Below, one piece after another: positions 36,002 to 44,702 of a stretch of 64,000 bases of DNA. Origin of the DNA: JASHVB01 sp035508435 (GTDB taxonomy: Bacteria; Pseudomonadota; Alphaproteobacteria; Acetobacterales; Acetobacteraceae); contig DATJNA010000142.1 in assembly GCA_035508435.1 (NCBI GenBank), forward strand, positions 31,019 to 95,018. The letters are read 5' to 3'. The notes beneath the pieces are model-generated. The model was not told the origin of the DNA. It saw nothing but the letters and a program-made list of their open reading frames with translations, and ran no database searches. Position numbers and translations under genes: made by a program. How positions within the stretch are numbered: the first letter of the stretch is position 1; every line of letters starts with the position of its first letter.

Positions 36002-37891
36002 ATGCGTCGCCTGCAAATATTTTCGCTGCTGCTGGCCTGCATCGTACTGTCACCTCCTTCCCGAGCAATCGGCGACTCTAAGAATCCCGCCTCGGAACCT
36101 AGCGGCATCGCCAGCCTCCTGCCGGCGGAGCGCAACGCCAGTGCGAACTGGCGGTTGGCCGGACTGGTTTCCGTGGGCGGCATCCCTGACCGGACCACGG
36201 TCTGCGCCACGATTGGCCCTCGGGGGAATCATCAGGACGATACGAGCGATATCCAAGCCGCGATCAACAACTGTCCCCTTGGCCAGGTGGTGTCACTTGC
36301 GCCAGGCACCTTTACGATCGCGGATGGCAACTATGTGATGCTCAACAAGGGGATTACGTTGCGCGGCGCCGGACCCGGCATCACCACGCTGCGGAGGACG
36401 AATGGGGCGACGCTGGGCAGCTACCGGCCCGGCAGCACCGCCTCGCCGATGATTATCGTTGGCCCGATGCGGTGGAATAACACCACGACCGCCACCCGGC
36501 TGACCGCCGATGTCGCCGCTGGAGCAAATTCGGTCCAGGTCGCCAGCACTGCTGGCTTCTCGGTCGGGCAGATTGTGTTGCTGGATGAGGCGTCCGGCGC
36601 CGGCTGGCAGCAGGACGCAGAGCGGCCTGGAAAGATCTGGGCGTCGCCAGGCTATCGGGTCGTATGGCAGAAACACGACCCATCCCGCGGCTCGGACGAC
36701 TTCAGCGCAACCGGTTATCCGTACCAGCCTGGCACCGCGGGGTGCTGGTTCAGCAACTGCGACCGCCCGGTCAGCGAAATCAAGCAGATATCGGCGATTT
36801 CCGGCAATACCATCACCTTCGACTCGCCGGTCACCATCGCTTATCGTGTAGGCCATCAGGCCCAACTCTATTACTGGAGCGCCCGACATACACGAAATGC
36901 CGGGGTGGAGAACCTGACGCTGGAGGGAGGCGACGATGGCAACCTCCGGTTTGAGTGGGCAGCATACTGTTGGGCGCGAAATGTCGAAACAACGCTATGG
37001 CTCGGCGAAGGCTTCGCGATTGATGCCTCCTTCCGCATTCAGTTGGAAGAATTCTATGCCCACAAACCGGTTTGGCCGGTGCCCGGCGGAGGCGGCTACA
37101 ACATCAGCCTCGCGCGCGGCTCGTCCGAAATTCTGATCGAGAACGGCATTTCCGTTCTCGCCAACAAGGTCATGGTATCCCGCTCGGCGGGCGCGGGCTC
37201 GGTGGTTGCCTACAACTACATGGACGACGGCTTCGTGGCCGGCCAACGGGCCTGGCAGGAGATCGGACTGAATGGCAGCCATATGGTCGGCTCCCACCAT
37301 ACCCTGTTTGAGGGCAACTACGCCTTCAACATGGATAGCGACACCACCCACGGCAATTCCACCTACCTCACATTCTTCCGCAATTATGCGCCCGGCTACC
37401 GGGCGCGGTTCATGGACTACATCAGCGACGACGCCGTCGCTGATGATATCGCCAATGTGCCGGGCGGGAACGGTCCGCTCCGCGCCGCCGGCGCCCAGAT
37501 GTACAGCTATTGGTTCTCATTCATCGGCAACGTTCTCGGGACACCGGGACATACCAGCGGATGGTCCTACAACTGCTCGTCCAACACCGGTACGCCCTGC
37601 GTCTGGTTGCTGGGATGGGACAATCTCCCCCATGAGCACGATGATCCCAACGTAGCCGCTACCGCGATCCGTGACGGCAACTTCGATTATCTTACCAACA
37701 CGGTGACCTGGGCTGCGGGCGATACCGTCCATGCGCTGCCCAGCTCATTGTACCTGACACGGAAGCCGGCCTTCTTCGATGCCGGGAGGGGTTACACGTG
37801 GCCGTGGGTTGACCCCATCCGATCGCCCCACATCCATCAGCTGCCGGCCAAGGCGCGTTATGATGCGGGGACACCGTTCAAGCAGCCTTAA
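36002..37891 (+). CDS. Secreted right-handed beta-helix (pectate-lyase-like) protein
   Basis: A 629-residue exported protein with a signal peptide (residues about 1-22, 'LQIFSLLLACIVLSPPSRA'). 'RGNHQDDTSDIQAAINNCPLGQVVSLAPGTFTI' is the start of a pectate-lyase-superfamily beta-helix, here with D-D-T-x2-I-Q-A-A-I, and 'GITLRGAGPGITTL' is a typical rung. The later part has repeated aromatic and Asn/Gly-rich rungs. Such proteins in polysaccharide loci often cleave, epimerise or bind the secreted polymer. Catalytic residues cannot be assigned by eye. The gap upstream (35731-36001) holds nothing recognisable. Confidence 0.75.
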   Translation: MRRLQIFSLLLACIVLSPPSRAIGDSKNPASEPSGIASLLPAERNASANWRLAGLVSVGGIPDRTTVCATIGPRGNHQDDTSDIQAAINNCPLGQVVSLAPGTFTIADGNYVMLNKGITLRGAGPGITTLRRTNGATLGSYRPGSTASPMIIVGPMRWNNTTTATRLTADVAAGANSVQVASTAGFSVGQIVLLDEASGAGWQQDAERPGKIWASPGYRVVWQKHDPSRGSDDFSATGYPYQPGTAGCWFSNCDRPVSEIKQISAISGNTITFDSPVTIAYRVGHQAQLYYWSARHTRNAGVENLTLEGGDDGNLRFEWAAYCWARNVETTLWLGEGFAIDASFRIQLEEFYAHKPVWPVPGGGGYNISLARGSSEILIENGISVLANKVMVSRSAGAGSVVAYNYMDDGFVAGQRAWQEIGLNGSHMVGSHHTLFEGNYAFNMDSDTTHGNSTYLTFFRNYAPGYRARFMDYISDDAVADDIANVPGGNGPLRAAGAQMYSYWFSFIGNVLGTPGHTSGWSYNCSSNTGTPCVWLLGWDNLPHEHDDPNVAATAIRDGNFDYLTNTVTWAAGDTVHALPSSLYLTRKPAFFDAGRGYTWPWVDPIRSPHIHQLPAKARYDAGTPFKQP

Positions 37892-38169
37892 GGCGCCAAT
37901 CCCCCAGCGAGGCTGTCAACCAGAAATCTTGCGACGTCGCCCGCGATCTTTGCCCGCGGAGATGCCCGGCGAGAGTTGCTTGCCCGGGGCGACCAGCCGG
38001 GCAAGCGGGCACCTCGGCGCCGGCGCGGAATTCGTCAGCGAGCAGTTGCGCTCTCACCGGTTTCTAACAACCAGTTTGGCATTTTCCTTGCCGTGATTGC
38101 GAATTCATGCGATTTGGGATGGCGTCCCCGGCGGGCAGCGCCGATCGTGGACGCCTATGGAGTGCGTGA

Positions 38170-39558
38170 ATGCCTCGTCCATCGGTAACTACCTACGCAT
38201 CGGGGCGGACGAGGCCCGCCGGTCCAAAGATTGACCTATGCGGAATGGTGGCGCTTGCGACCTGCGCTTTCGCGTTGATTGTGGACCCTATATTAGAATA
38301 TCTGACCACCGGTGGGCAGAGGCCACCAAACATCATGGCTCCTCGTATGGAGCCCAGAATATTCTGGCCTGCCATGGCTATCATTGCAGTTCTACTGGCG
38401 GCTAGAAATCGTACTCGTTTCAGCAAACTCACGTGGTCCCCCCACCTGATCTGCTTGCTCGTCTATCTTGGATTCGCTGGAGCAAGCGTCCTGTGGGCCT
38501 TCAGCCCGGATCGCTCATTCGTCAGATACACCCAACAAGTGATGATCATCACTTCTATTGTCCTGCCGGCGATGATGGCAGCGCCAACCGTCGATATGAT
38601 GCGCGGCCTGTTTTTATGCTTTACATTATGTCTCGTGCTCAATCTGCTGTTCGTATTTGGTGGCAATGTGACGATCGCCACGTACGGCAGAGCGCTGGTT
38701 GACATTGGCTACCAAGGATATTTCGATGGCAAGAATTACCTGGGAGAGTGTGCTGCGCCCGCGCTTTTGATGGCATTGGATGAAGCGCGGCATCGCGGCT
38801 GGCGGCGAGCGTTGGGGATCGGCGTCGCGGCCCTCGCCATGGTGCTCATTTTCCTGAGTGATTCGAAAACGGCTCTTGGCCTTGCAATCATTTCTCCGGT
38901 CCTCACCCAGATCACGTTGATGATCAGAAAACTAACGCGAGTGTCGCCGGCAATCATTCTGTCGTGCATACCAGTTGCCTACATCCTGGTGTCCAGCGTA
39001 TCTCACTTCAACATGGATCGCATCGCATATATACTTTATCACGATTCAACTTTGACGGGCCGCACCTTGATATGGGCCTTCGCACAGTCTGAGATCGATC
39101 AACGCTCACTCCTTGGATGGGGATACCAGTCCTTTTGGCTGGTCCCCGGCTCGCCTTCCTTCGAGGCTCCAGGATGGATCAAGTTGATGCCGAATGCCCA
39201 TAATGGCTATTATGACACAACCCTGGAGATGGGGCACGTCGGGCTTACCTTGCTGCTGGTCTTCATTTTTTTAATTCTCCACGCCATTGGTCGCGTCGCG
39301 GACCGCGACCCCGCGCGGGCACGGCTGTTGCTGTCGCTCGCCTTGTTCGTCATTTGCTGGAACTATTTCGAAAGCCTGTGGATGCGCGGCTACGAATTCT
39401 TGTGGGTGCTGTTTGTCTTTGTCGCGGTCGACGTCGCACGATCCTGCCAGCCTTTGCTGACGAGAAGGGCAGCGTACCGACCGAAGCGACCCCGAGCGGG
39501 AGGTTTTGGTGTCATGACTGGCGTTCAGACCCATCGGCTGCGCGTGAGGCCCTCATGA
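38170..39558 (+). CDS. O-antigen ligase/polymerase-like membrane protein (Wzy/WaaL-type)
   Basis: A 462-residue protein with about 10-12 hydrophobic helices. The large periplasmic loop region contains 'LTGRTLIWAFAQSEIDQRSLLGWGYQSFW' and 'MPNAHNGYYDTTLEMGHVGLTLLL', which is the O-antigen ligase/polymerase signature ('GRxxxW' and 'HNxYLxxxxxxGxxG'). It would join repeat units into the polymer in the periplasm. The basic tail ends in an ATGA overlap with the acyltransferase. The 278-bp gap upstream (37892-38169) holds no recognised gene. Confidence 0.85.
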   Translation: MPRPSVTTYASGRTRPAGPKIDLCGMVALATCAFALIVDPILEYLTTGGQRPPNIMAPRMEPRIFWPAMAIIAVLLAARNRTRFSKLTWSPHLICLLVYLGFAGASVLWAFSPDRSFVRYTQQVMIITSIVLPAMMAAPTVDMMRGLFLCFTLCLVLNLLFVFGGNVTIATYGRALVDIGYQGYFDGKNYLGECAAPALLMALDEARHRGWRRALGIGVAALAMVLIFLSDSKTALGLAIISPVLTQITLMIRKLTRVSPAIILSCIPVAYILVSSVSHFNMDRIAYILYHDSTLTGRTLIWAFAQSEIDQRSLLGWGYQSFWLVPGSPSFEAPGWIKLMPNAHNGYYDTTLEMGHVGLTLLLVFIFLILHAIGRVADRDPARARLLLSLALFVICWNYFESLWMRGYEFLWVLFVFVAVDVARSCQPLLTRRAAYRPKRPRAGGFGVMTGVQTHRLRVRPS

Positions 39559-40811
39559 TCTTGCGCATCGGCCCCTGGGTCGCCCCGGTCTATCGCCTAG
39601 CGCGCGCGGAAGCCATCTCGGTCGCTCAGCCGCCTGCCGCAGCGCCCGCCCGCCCGATGCCCAATATTCGTGGCTACCTCCCGGCACTAAGCGGGCTGCG
39701 CGGCCTCGCTGTCTTGATGGTGCTCATCTTCCACTTCGTCGGCAACGTGCCGCCGACCAACCTGGCGGAACGTGCAATTGTCGGTGTGACCAATTACGGA
39801 GCCTACGGCGTCGAATTGTTCTTCGTCCTGTCCGGCTTCCTGATCACCGGCATCCTCTACGACAGCCACCAGCACCCTCGCTACTTCCGCAACTTCTACA
39901 TGAGGCGCCTGCTCCGGATCTTTCCGCTCTACTATGGCGTACTGATACTTGTTTTCATCGTGGCCCCGCACATCGCGCCTCTGCGGGGGCCGACGCTGGA
40001 CTACCTGGTACACCGCCAGGCATGGGCCTGGCTCTACGCCGTCAATATCTACATTGCCAAACAAGGGACGTGGTCGTTCTCCTATCTTGACCACTTCTGG
40101 TCGCTTTCCATCGAGGAGCACTTCTACTTCGTCTGGCCGCTGGTGGTCTTCCTGTTGGCGCGACGCCCGCGGACGCTCATGCAGGTGAGCCTGGCGACCG
40201 CTCTGGGCGCGATGCTGGCCCGACTGATCGGATCCCTCATGGGCCTGAGCTGGTGGACCACCTACACTCTGACCCCGTTCCGACTGGACGGCCTCGCACT
40301 GGGCGCATTCCTCGCGGTGATGGCGCGCCAGCCCGGGGGCATGGAGCGACTCGCGCGAACCCTGCCGCTGGTCGTCAAGGTTGTCGGGGCGCTGCTGGCG
40401 CTCACCTTCATCTGGACCCGCTCCGTGTCGCAGCAGGGGCTTGACCTCGTCCTGCCGATTCGGGCGGCACTGATCCTTATGTTGCTCGCCTGCCTCTTGG
40501 TGTGGGCCCTCATCGCGCCGGACCGGTCGGCCACTTCACGTTTTTTCTGCAGCCGCGTCATGGTGTTTCTGGGTACCTACAGCTATGGCCTGTACGTGTA
40601 TCATCACTTTATCTCGTATTATCTGACCACCAACCGCACTGATCTGGAGCTGGCAGGCTGGCTGGGCTCCCACACGGCGGCGGTGGCGATCCAGGCGACG
40701 CTCGGCATGTCGGCCTCGCTGGCATTGGCCTACGTGAGTTATGAGGTCTTCGAAAAGCCGTTCCTTCGCATGAAGCGGCTTTTTGAGACGGCCCGGCAGC
40801 CGGCCGGCTGA
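39555..40811 (+). CDS. Acyltransferase 3 family protein (OafA-like)
   Basis: A 418-residue integral membrane O-acyltransferase. 'YLPALSGLRGLAVLMVLIFHFVGN' is the family opening with the catalytic-type His, 'ELFFVLSGFLITGILYD' and 'FYMRRLLRIFPLYYGVL' (the R-x10-R-type signature) follow, and 'LDHFWSLSIEEHFYFVWPLVVF' is another conserved block. About ten helices are visible. It adds acetyl or another acyl group to a sugar, making it the second acylation system of the locus beside the MBOAT module. It overlaps the upstream polymerase by 4 bases. Confidence 0.9.
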   Translation: MILRIGPWVAPVYRLARAEAISVAQPPAAAPARPMPNIRGYLPALSGLRGLAVLMVLIFHFVGNVPPTNLAERAIVGVTNYGAYGVELFFVLSGFLITGILYDSHQHPRYFRNFYMRRLLRIFPLYYGVLILVFIVAPHIAPLRGPTLDYLVHRQAWAWLYAVNIYIAKQGTWSFSYLDHFWSLSIEEHFYFVWPLVVFLLARRPRTLMQVSLATALGAMLARLIGSLMGLSWWTTYTLTPFRLDGLALGAFLAVMARQPGGMERLARTLPLVVKVVGALLALTFIWTRSVSQQGLDLVLPIRAALILMLLACLLVWALIAPDRSATSRFFCSRVMVFLGTYSYGLYVYHHFISYYLTTNRTDLELAGWLGSHTAAVAIQATLGMSASLALAYVSYEVFEKPFLRMKRLFETARQPAG

Positions 40812-40888
40812 CATCGGTGCCGGTTACCGCGGGCATTGCTCGCCCCTTCAGGACCAACTCTCTCTACAGCGACTCAGGGGACTCCTCC

Positions 40889-41806
40889 GTGCATCAATCG
40901 TCCACAGCGGTCGCACAGAAGTTCACAATGTTCGGAAAATCGCCTATCGGGGTTTTTTTCCGGCTCAGCGAGATGCTCTGGAAATTCCTCCCCACAGGGG
41001 CGACCAGGCTCGGTCCGCTACGCGCATACGGGAGCGGGCTGCATGCCATCGCCCGCATGCGACTCAACCGAACATTCTACTTTGGCACATTCTTTTTGCG
41101 CAATCGACCACAACTCGCGCTTGCTGGCCGTGTCGCGGAGCAAGTCAATCATGAATCGGGCTTAAGAATAGCCATTCTGGGATGCAGCATAGGAGCCGAA
41201 GTCTATTCAATCCTCTGGGCAATCCGTTTGAAGCGGCCTGACCTGAAGATCGTCACCATTGCCAGCGACATATCCAGGGAAGCGTTGGAATTCGCCGAAA
41301 AGGGGGTTTACCCGTTGGAGGGCTGCGAATTAACCGACGAGAAAATCTTCGCGCGAGTGACCGAGCAGGAAAAGCTTGAACTGTTTCACTCCGAAGCGGC
41401 CGGCATGAGAGTCAAGGCCTGGCTCAAAGAAGGGATACGTTGGCGGATCGCCGATGTGGCTGATCCAGACCTGGTTCATGCGCTTGGACAGCAGGATATC
41501 GTGTTCGCGAACAATCTGCTGTGTCACATGGTCCCAGGCGATGCAGAGAAATGTCTGCGCAATATCGCGAAACTGGCAAGGCCAGGCGGTTATCTGTTCG
41601 TTTCCGGGGTCGATCTGGACGTCCGCGCGAAAGTGGCGCGCGAGTTGAAGCTGGAACCAGTCACCGATTTGATCGAGGACATTCATAACGGCGATCCCGC
41701 TTTGATAAAAGACTGGCCGTTCAGGTACTGGGGCCTGGAGCCGTTCGACAAACGCCGGCCTGATTGGAAGTTCAGGTATGCATCGGTGTTCCGCGTGACC
41801 GAGTAA
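40889..41806 (+). CDS. CheR-type SAM-dependent methyltransferase
   Basis: A class I methyltransferase of about 305 residues. 'LRIAILGCSIGAEVYSILWAI' is the SAM-binding motif I with the G-C-S-x-G-x-E pattern of CheR, 'IASDISREALEFAEKGVYP' is the CheR-like post-motif, and 'QDIVFANNLLCHMVPGDAEKCLRNIAKLARPGGYLFVSG' is the 'N-x-L-x-Y...L..I...L.PGG' equivalent. The GTG at 40889 has an AGGGG site 8 nt upstream; ATG 40928 and GTG 40817 are alternatives. It stands alone with no MCP or CheB nearby, so it likely methylates a sugar or a small protein of the locus rather than chemoreceptors. Confidence 0.75.
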   Translation: MHQSSTAVAQKFTMFGKSPIGVFFRLSEMLWKFLPTGATRLGPLRAYGSGLHAIARMRLNRTFYFGTFFLRNRPQLALAGRVAEQVNHESGLRIAILGCSIGAEVYSILWAIRLKRPDLKIVTIASDISREALEFAEKGVYPLEGCELTDEKIFARVTEQEKLELFHSEAAGMRVKAWLKEGIRWRIADVADPDLVHALGQQDIVFANNLLCHMVPGDAEKCLRNIAKLARPGGYLFVSGVDLDVRAKVARELKLEPVTDLIEDIHNGDPALIKDWPFRYWGLEPFDKRRPDWKFRYASVFRVTE

Positions 41807-41876
41807 TATGCAGACAGCGGAGTTGCGGATGAGGCGTCAACCCGGTCCTGAACTGTCTTGCTACGGGTGGGGCGTC

Positions 41877-41924
41877 CGCCGTCCCGGATTCTAGTCCGCG
41901 CGCCGTTCCGGATTCTACCTCGCG
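41877..41924. repeat. Two 24-bp tandem repeats in the gap 41807-42165
   Basis: Two adjacent 24-bp units, both beginning CGCCGT and containing CCGGATTCTA, differ at four positions. They lie in a 359-bp gap that holds no recognised gene and separates the polysaccharide locus from the aromatic block. Confidence 0.4.
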
Positions 41925-42165
41925 CCTGCTTTTTCGTGTGGGCTCACCGGAACCTGGGTGACCGGACCAGGCTGCGCATTCGGCTGGAGAGCGCAGTTGC
42001 AAGCCCTGGCGCACGCCGATCCTCCGCCTGGGTAGCAAGCGCGACTCCAGCTTCCGAAGCGTTCGCTGGAGAAATCGGCGTCGGCTCGCCCCCGCGACGC
42101 GGCCAGTGGCGACGCCCCATCGCGCCTGCTGGACATTCTCCCGTCCAACCCGGCATCATGCCGCA

Positions 42166-43149
42166 ATGCAGCGCCTGCGCGTCCCCCGCACAGCTCAATC
42201 CCTCGACGACCTCGAACTCCTGCTCGAACCCGTCCCCGACCTTCCCTGTGGGCCGGACGACGTGCTGATCGACGTCCGCTTCGCCGGCGTGAACCCCTCC
42301 GACGTGCGCGCCACCATGGGGTTGATGCCGCAGGCGGTGTTCCCGCGCACGCCCGGTCGCGAATGGTCCGGCATCGTGCTGGAAGGCCCGTCGGAGCTGC
42401 GCGGCCAGGAGGTGTTTGGCGCCGGCGGCGATCTCGGCATAACCCGCGACGGCTCGTTCGGCACGCGTCTCGTGGTGCCACACCGCGCGGTCGTGCTGAA
42501 GCCGCAAACGATGTCGCTGGCCGAGGCGGGTGTGCTCGGAGTCCCCTTCGTCACCGCCGCCGAGAGCTATCGCCGCGCGGGTGCCCCCCGGCCCGCCGAC
42601 ACTGTGCTGATCATGGCCGTGAACGGCAAAGTCGGCCAGGCGGCGGCGCAGATCGCGGCCTGGCACGGTGCGCGGGTCATCGGCGTCGCCCGCCGCGCCG
42701 AGGCTTTCGCTGGGCCGGACTCCGTGCCGGTGGAGATGATCGACGCCGGCGCCGGTGACGTGGCGCAGGCCGTGCGTGCCGCCACTAACGGCCACGGCGC
42801 AGATATCGTGGTGAACACTGTCGGCAGCCCGTATTTCGCCGCGGCCAACGCCGCCATGGCGCATGAGGGCCGGCAGATCCTGATGTCGACCCGCGATCGG
42901 CCGGTGCCGTTTGACATCTTCGACTTCTATCGTGGCCGGCGCAGTTTCTTCGGCGTCGACACACTGGCGCTGGACGCGACCGAGTCCGCCGCCTTGCTGC
43001 GCGGTCTGGTGCCGGGGTTCGCCGCGGGCAAGCTGCGGCCGTTCCCGGTGCGCGACGATGCACACTTTCCGCTGCAGCAAGCAAAGGAGGCGTTTCGCGC
43101 CGTGCTCGCAGGCGCACGGGATCGCGTGACGTTACGGCTGGCGGCGTAG
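42166..43149 (+). CDS. Zinc-independent quinone oxidoreductase / MDR alcohol dehydrogenase-like
   Basis: A 327-residue medium-chain dehydrogenase/reductase. 'VRFAGVNPSDVRATMGLMP' and 'PRTPGREWSGIVLEG' form the GroES-like N-terminal domain. The cofactor loop appears as 'VLIMAVNGKVGQAAAQIAAWHGARVIGVARR' around residues 146-176. The catalytic and structural zinc cysteines are absent, as in NADPH:quinone oxidoreductases. The ATG at 42166 fits the family N-terminus. It lies 500 bp upstream of the dioxygenase operon on the same strand and may reduce an enone or quinone intermediate. Confidence 0.82.
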   Translation: MQRLRVPRTAQSLDDLELLLEPVPDLPCGPDDVLIDVRFAGVNPSDVRATMGLMPQAVFPRTPGREWSGIVLEGPSELRGQEVFGAGGDLGITRDGSFGTRLVVPHRAVVLKPQTMSLAEAGVLGVPFVTAAESYRRAGAPRPADTVLIMAVNGKVGQAAAQIAAWHGARVIGVARRAEAFAGPDSVPVEMIDAGAGDVAQAVRAATNGHGADIVVNTVGSPYFAAANAAMAHEGRQILMSTRDRPVPFDIFDFYRGRRSFFGVDTLALDATESAALLRGLVPGFAAGKLRPFPVRDDAHFPLQQAKEAFRAVLAGARDRVTLRLAA

Positions 43150-43643
43150 CACCGGTCGGCGTGTCGGCTCGCGCACCTCGCAACGATGCTGGGCCGCCCG
43201 AGCAATGAACTCGAGCCGTGAGGGCCGGCTCCTCCCGCCGGTCGCGGCGCAGAGCGCTGCCTTGACGGCGGTCACGGGCTGCTGGAGAAACGGTACAGAT
43301 GCCGCGGGGAAGTCTCCCGCCGTCATAGTACGTGTGATGGGATGGCGTGATGCGTACAATCGACGGCCTGACGGTAACTCATTAGTTATATATACTGACT
43401 GGCCGGGATGTGGGGCTTGTTCGGCGGCGCGGGTTCGAGCGATCATGCCCGCGTCGTGACGGCTGATCAGGAGGTCATCGCGGATTGCCGAATGCTGCAC
43501 GATGGCAGTTCGGGTCCCGCTCCGCCCACCGAGGGCGACTTGCCAAGTGGACGACACTGCGGCGGTATAGGGCCTGACAGAGGTCAGCCGGTTTAATGTT
43601 TGGCAATGACCCGCCTACCCCACTGATCGGCAAGGAGGAGACG
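43150..43643. other. Upstream region of the dioxygenase/hydroxylase operon
   Basis: About 490 bp without a recognised gene. A markedly AT-rich segment at about 43377-43400 includes TTAGTTATATATACT and is the best promoter candidate for the dioxygenase operon. A strong AAGGAGG site lies just before the dioxygenase ATG. Confidence 0.4.
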
Positions 43644-44681
43644 ATGGCCGAAATCCTGGCACTGGGAATCTCGCATTATCCGCCGCTGACCGGGCCCGAC
43701 GATCGCATGGCGAGAATCCTGGGGCGCATGCTGCAGAACCCGGACCTGCCGGAGAACCTGCGAACCCCGGAGGGCTGGCCCACGCCGATGCGGGCGGAGT
43801 GGGGCGAGGACCAGGGCACCACCGCGGCCGCCCGGCATCGTGCCGATCTGGTCGGTTGGATGGATCGCGCGCGCGCCGCGCTCGACGCCTTCGATCCGGA
43901 TTTCGTCCTGATGTGGGGCGACGACCAGTACGAAAACTTCCGCGAGGACATCATCCCGGCGTACTGCATCAGCGCCTACGACAAGTTCACCTTCTCACCG
44001 CCCCCCGAGAATGTGTGGAGCGAAACCGCCAAGACCTATGAGCTGGCCGGAAACCGCGACGCGGCCAAGATGCTGGCGACGCACCTGATCGAGCAAGGGT
44101 TCGACACGGCATATGCGTACAAGCCGCTGCATCATACGCTCGGGCACGCATTCACCAATGCGATCTACTACCTCGATTACCATCGCAAGGGGTTCGACTA
44201 TCCGATCGTGCCGTTTGCGATCAACTGCTATGGCCGCAAGGTGGTATCGCAGCGTGGCGGCGTACCAGTATTCGACAAGACCGTCGCCGATTCCGAGCCG
44301 GACCCGCCCTCGCCCTCGCCATGGCGGTTGTTCGATCTTGGCGCCGCGACGGCGCGGATTCTGGCAGAGTCGCCGTACCGCGTTGCGCTACTGGCGTCGT
44401 CCGGCTGGTCGCACGCCTTCCTTACCCGCAAGAACCACTTTCTTTACCCCGACACGCCGTCGGATCGGCAGATGTACGAGTACTTGCGCGCCGGCAACTA
44501 CGAGGCGTGGCGCAGCTATACGACGCGTGCCGTCGAGGACAGCGGCCAGCAGGAAATCCTCAACTGGATGTGCCTGGCGGGCGCGCTCAGCGCGCTGGAG
44601 CGCAAGCCTCAGGTAACCGGCTTCGTCGATACCTGGATCTTCAATTCGTCGAAGGTGTTTTTGGTTGCGCCTCCGGCATGA
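43644..44681 (+). CDS. Class III extradiol ring-cleavage dioxygenase (LigB-type)
   Basis: A 345-residue member of the LigB-type extradiol dioxygenase family, which opens catechol-type rings with Fe(II) and O2. Early 'GISHYPPLTGPDD' holds a likely iron-ligand His11. 'FDPDFVLMWGDDQYENFREDIIPAYCI' is the second conserved block, and 'HHTLGHAFTNAIYYL' and 'LASSGWSHAFL' bring further His residues. The ATG at 43644 has an excellent AAGGAGG site, so the upstream in-frame ATG at 43596 is rejected. The FAD hydroxylase gene follows after 21 bp, fitting a hydroxylate-then-cleave pathway. Confidence 0.82.
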   Translation: MAEILALGISHYPPLTGPDDRMARILGRMLQNPDLPENLRTPEGWPTPMRAEWGEDQGTTAAARHRADLVGWMDRARAALDAFDPDFVLMWGDDQYENFREDIIPAYCISAYDKFTFSPPPENVWSETAKTYELAGNRDAAKMLATHLIEQGFDTAYAYKPLHHTLGHAFTNAIYYLDYHRKGFDYPIVPFAINCYGRKVVSQRGGVPVFDKTVADSEPDPPSPSPWRLFDLGAATARILAESPYRVALLASSGWSHAFLTRKNHFLYPDTPSDRQMYEYLRAGNYEAWRSYTTRAVEDSGQQEILNWMCLAGALSALERKPQVTGFVDTWIFNSSKVFLVAPPA

Positions 44682-44702
44682 ACAGGCGGTTGGGGGCGAA
44701 AC

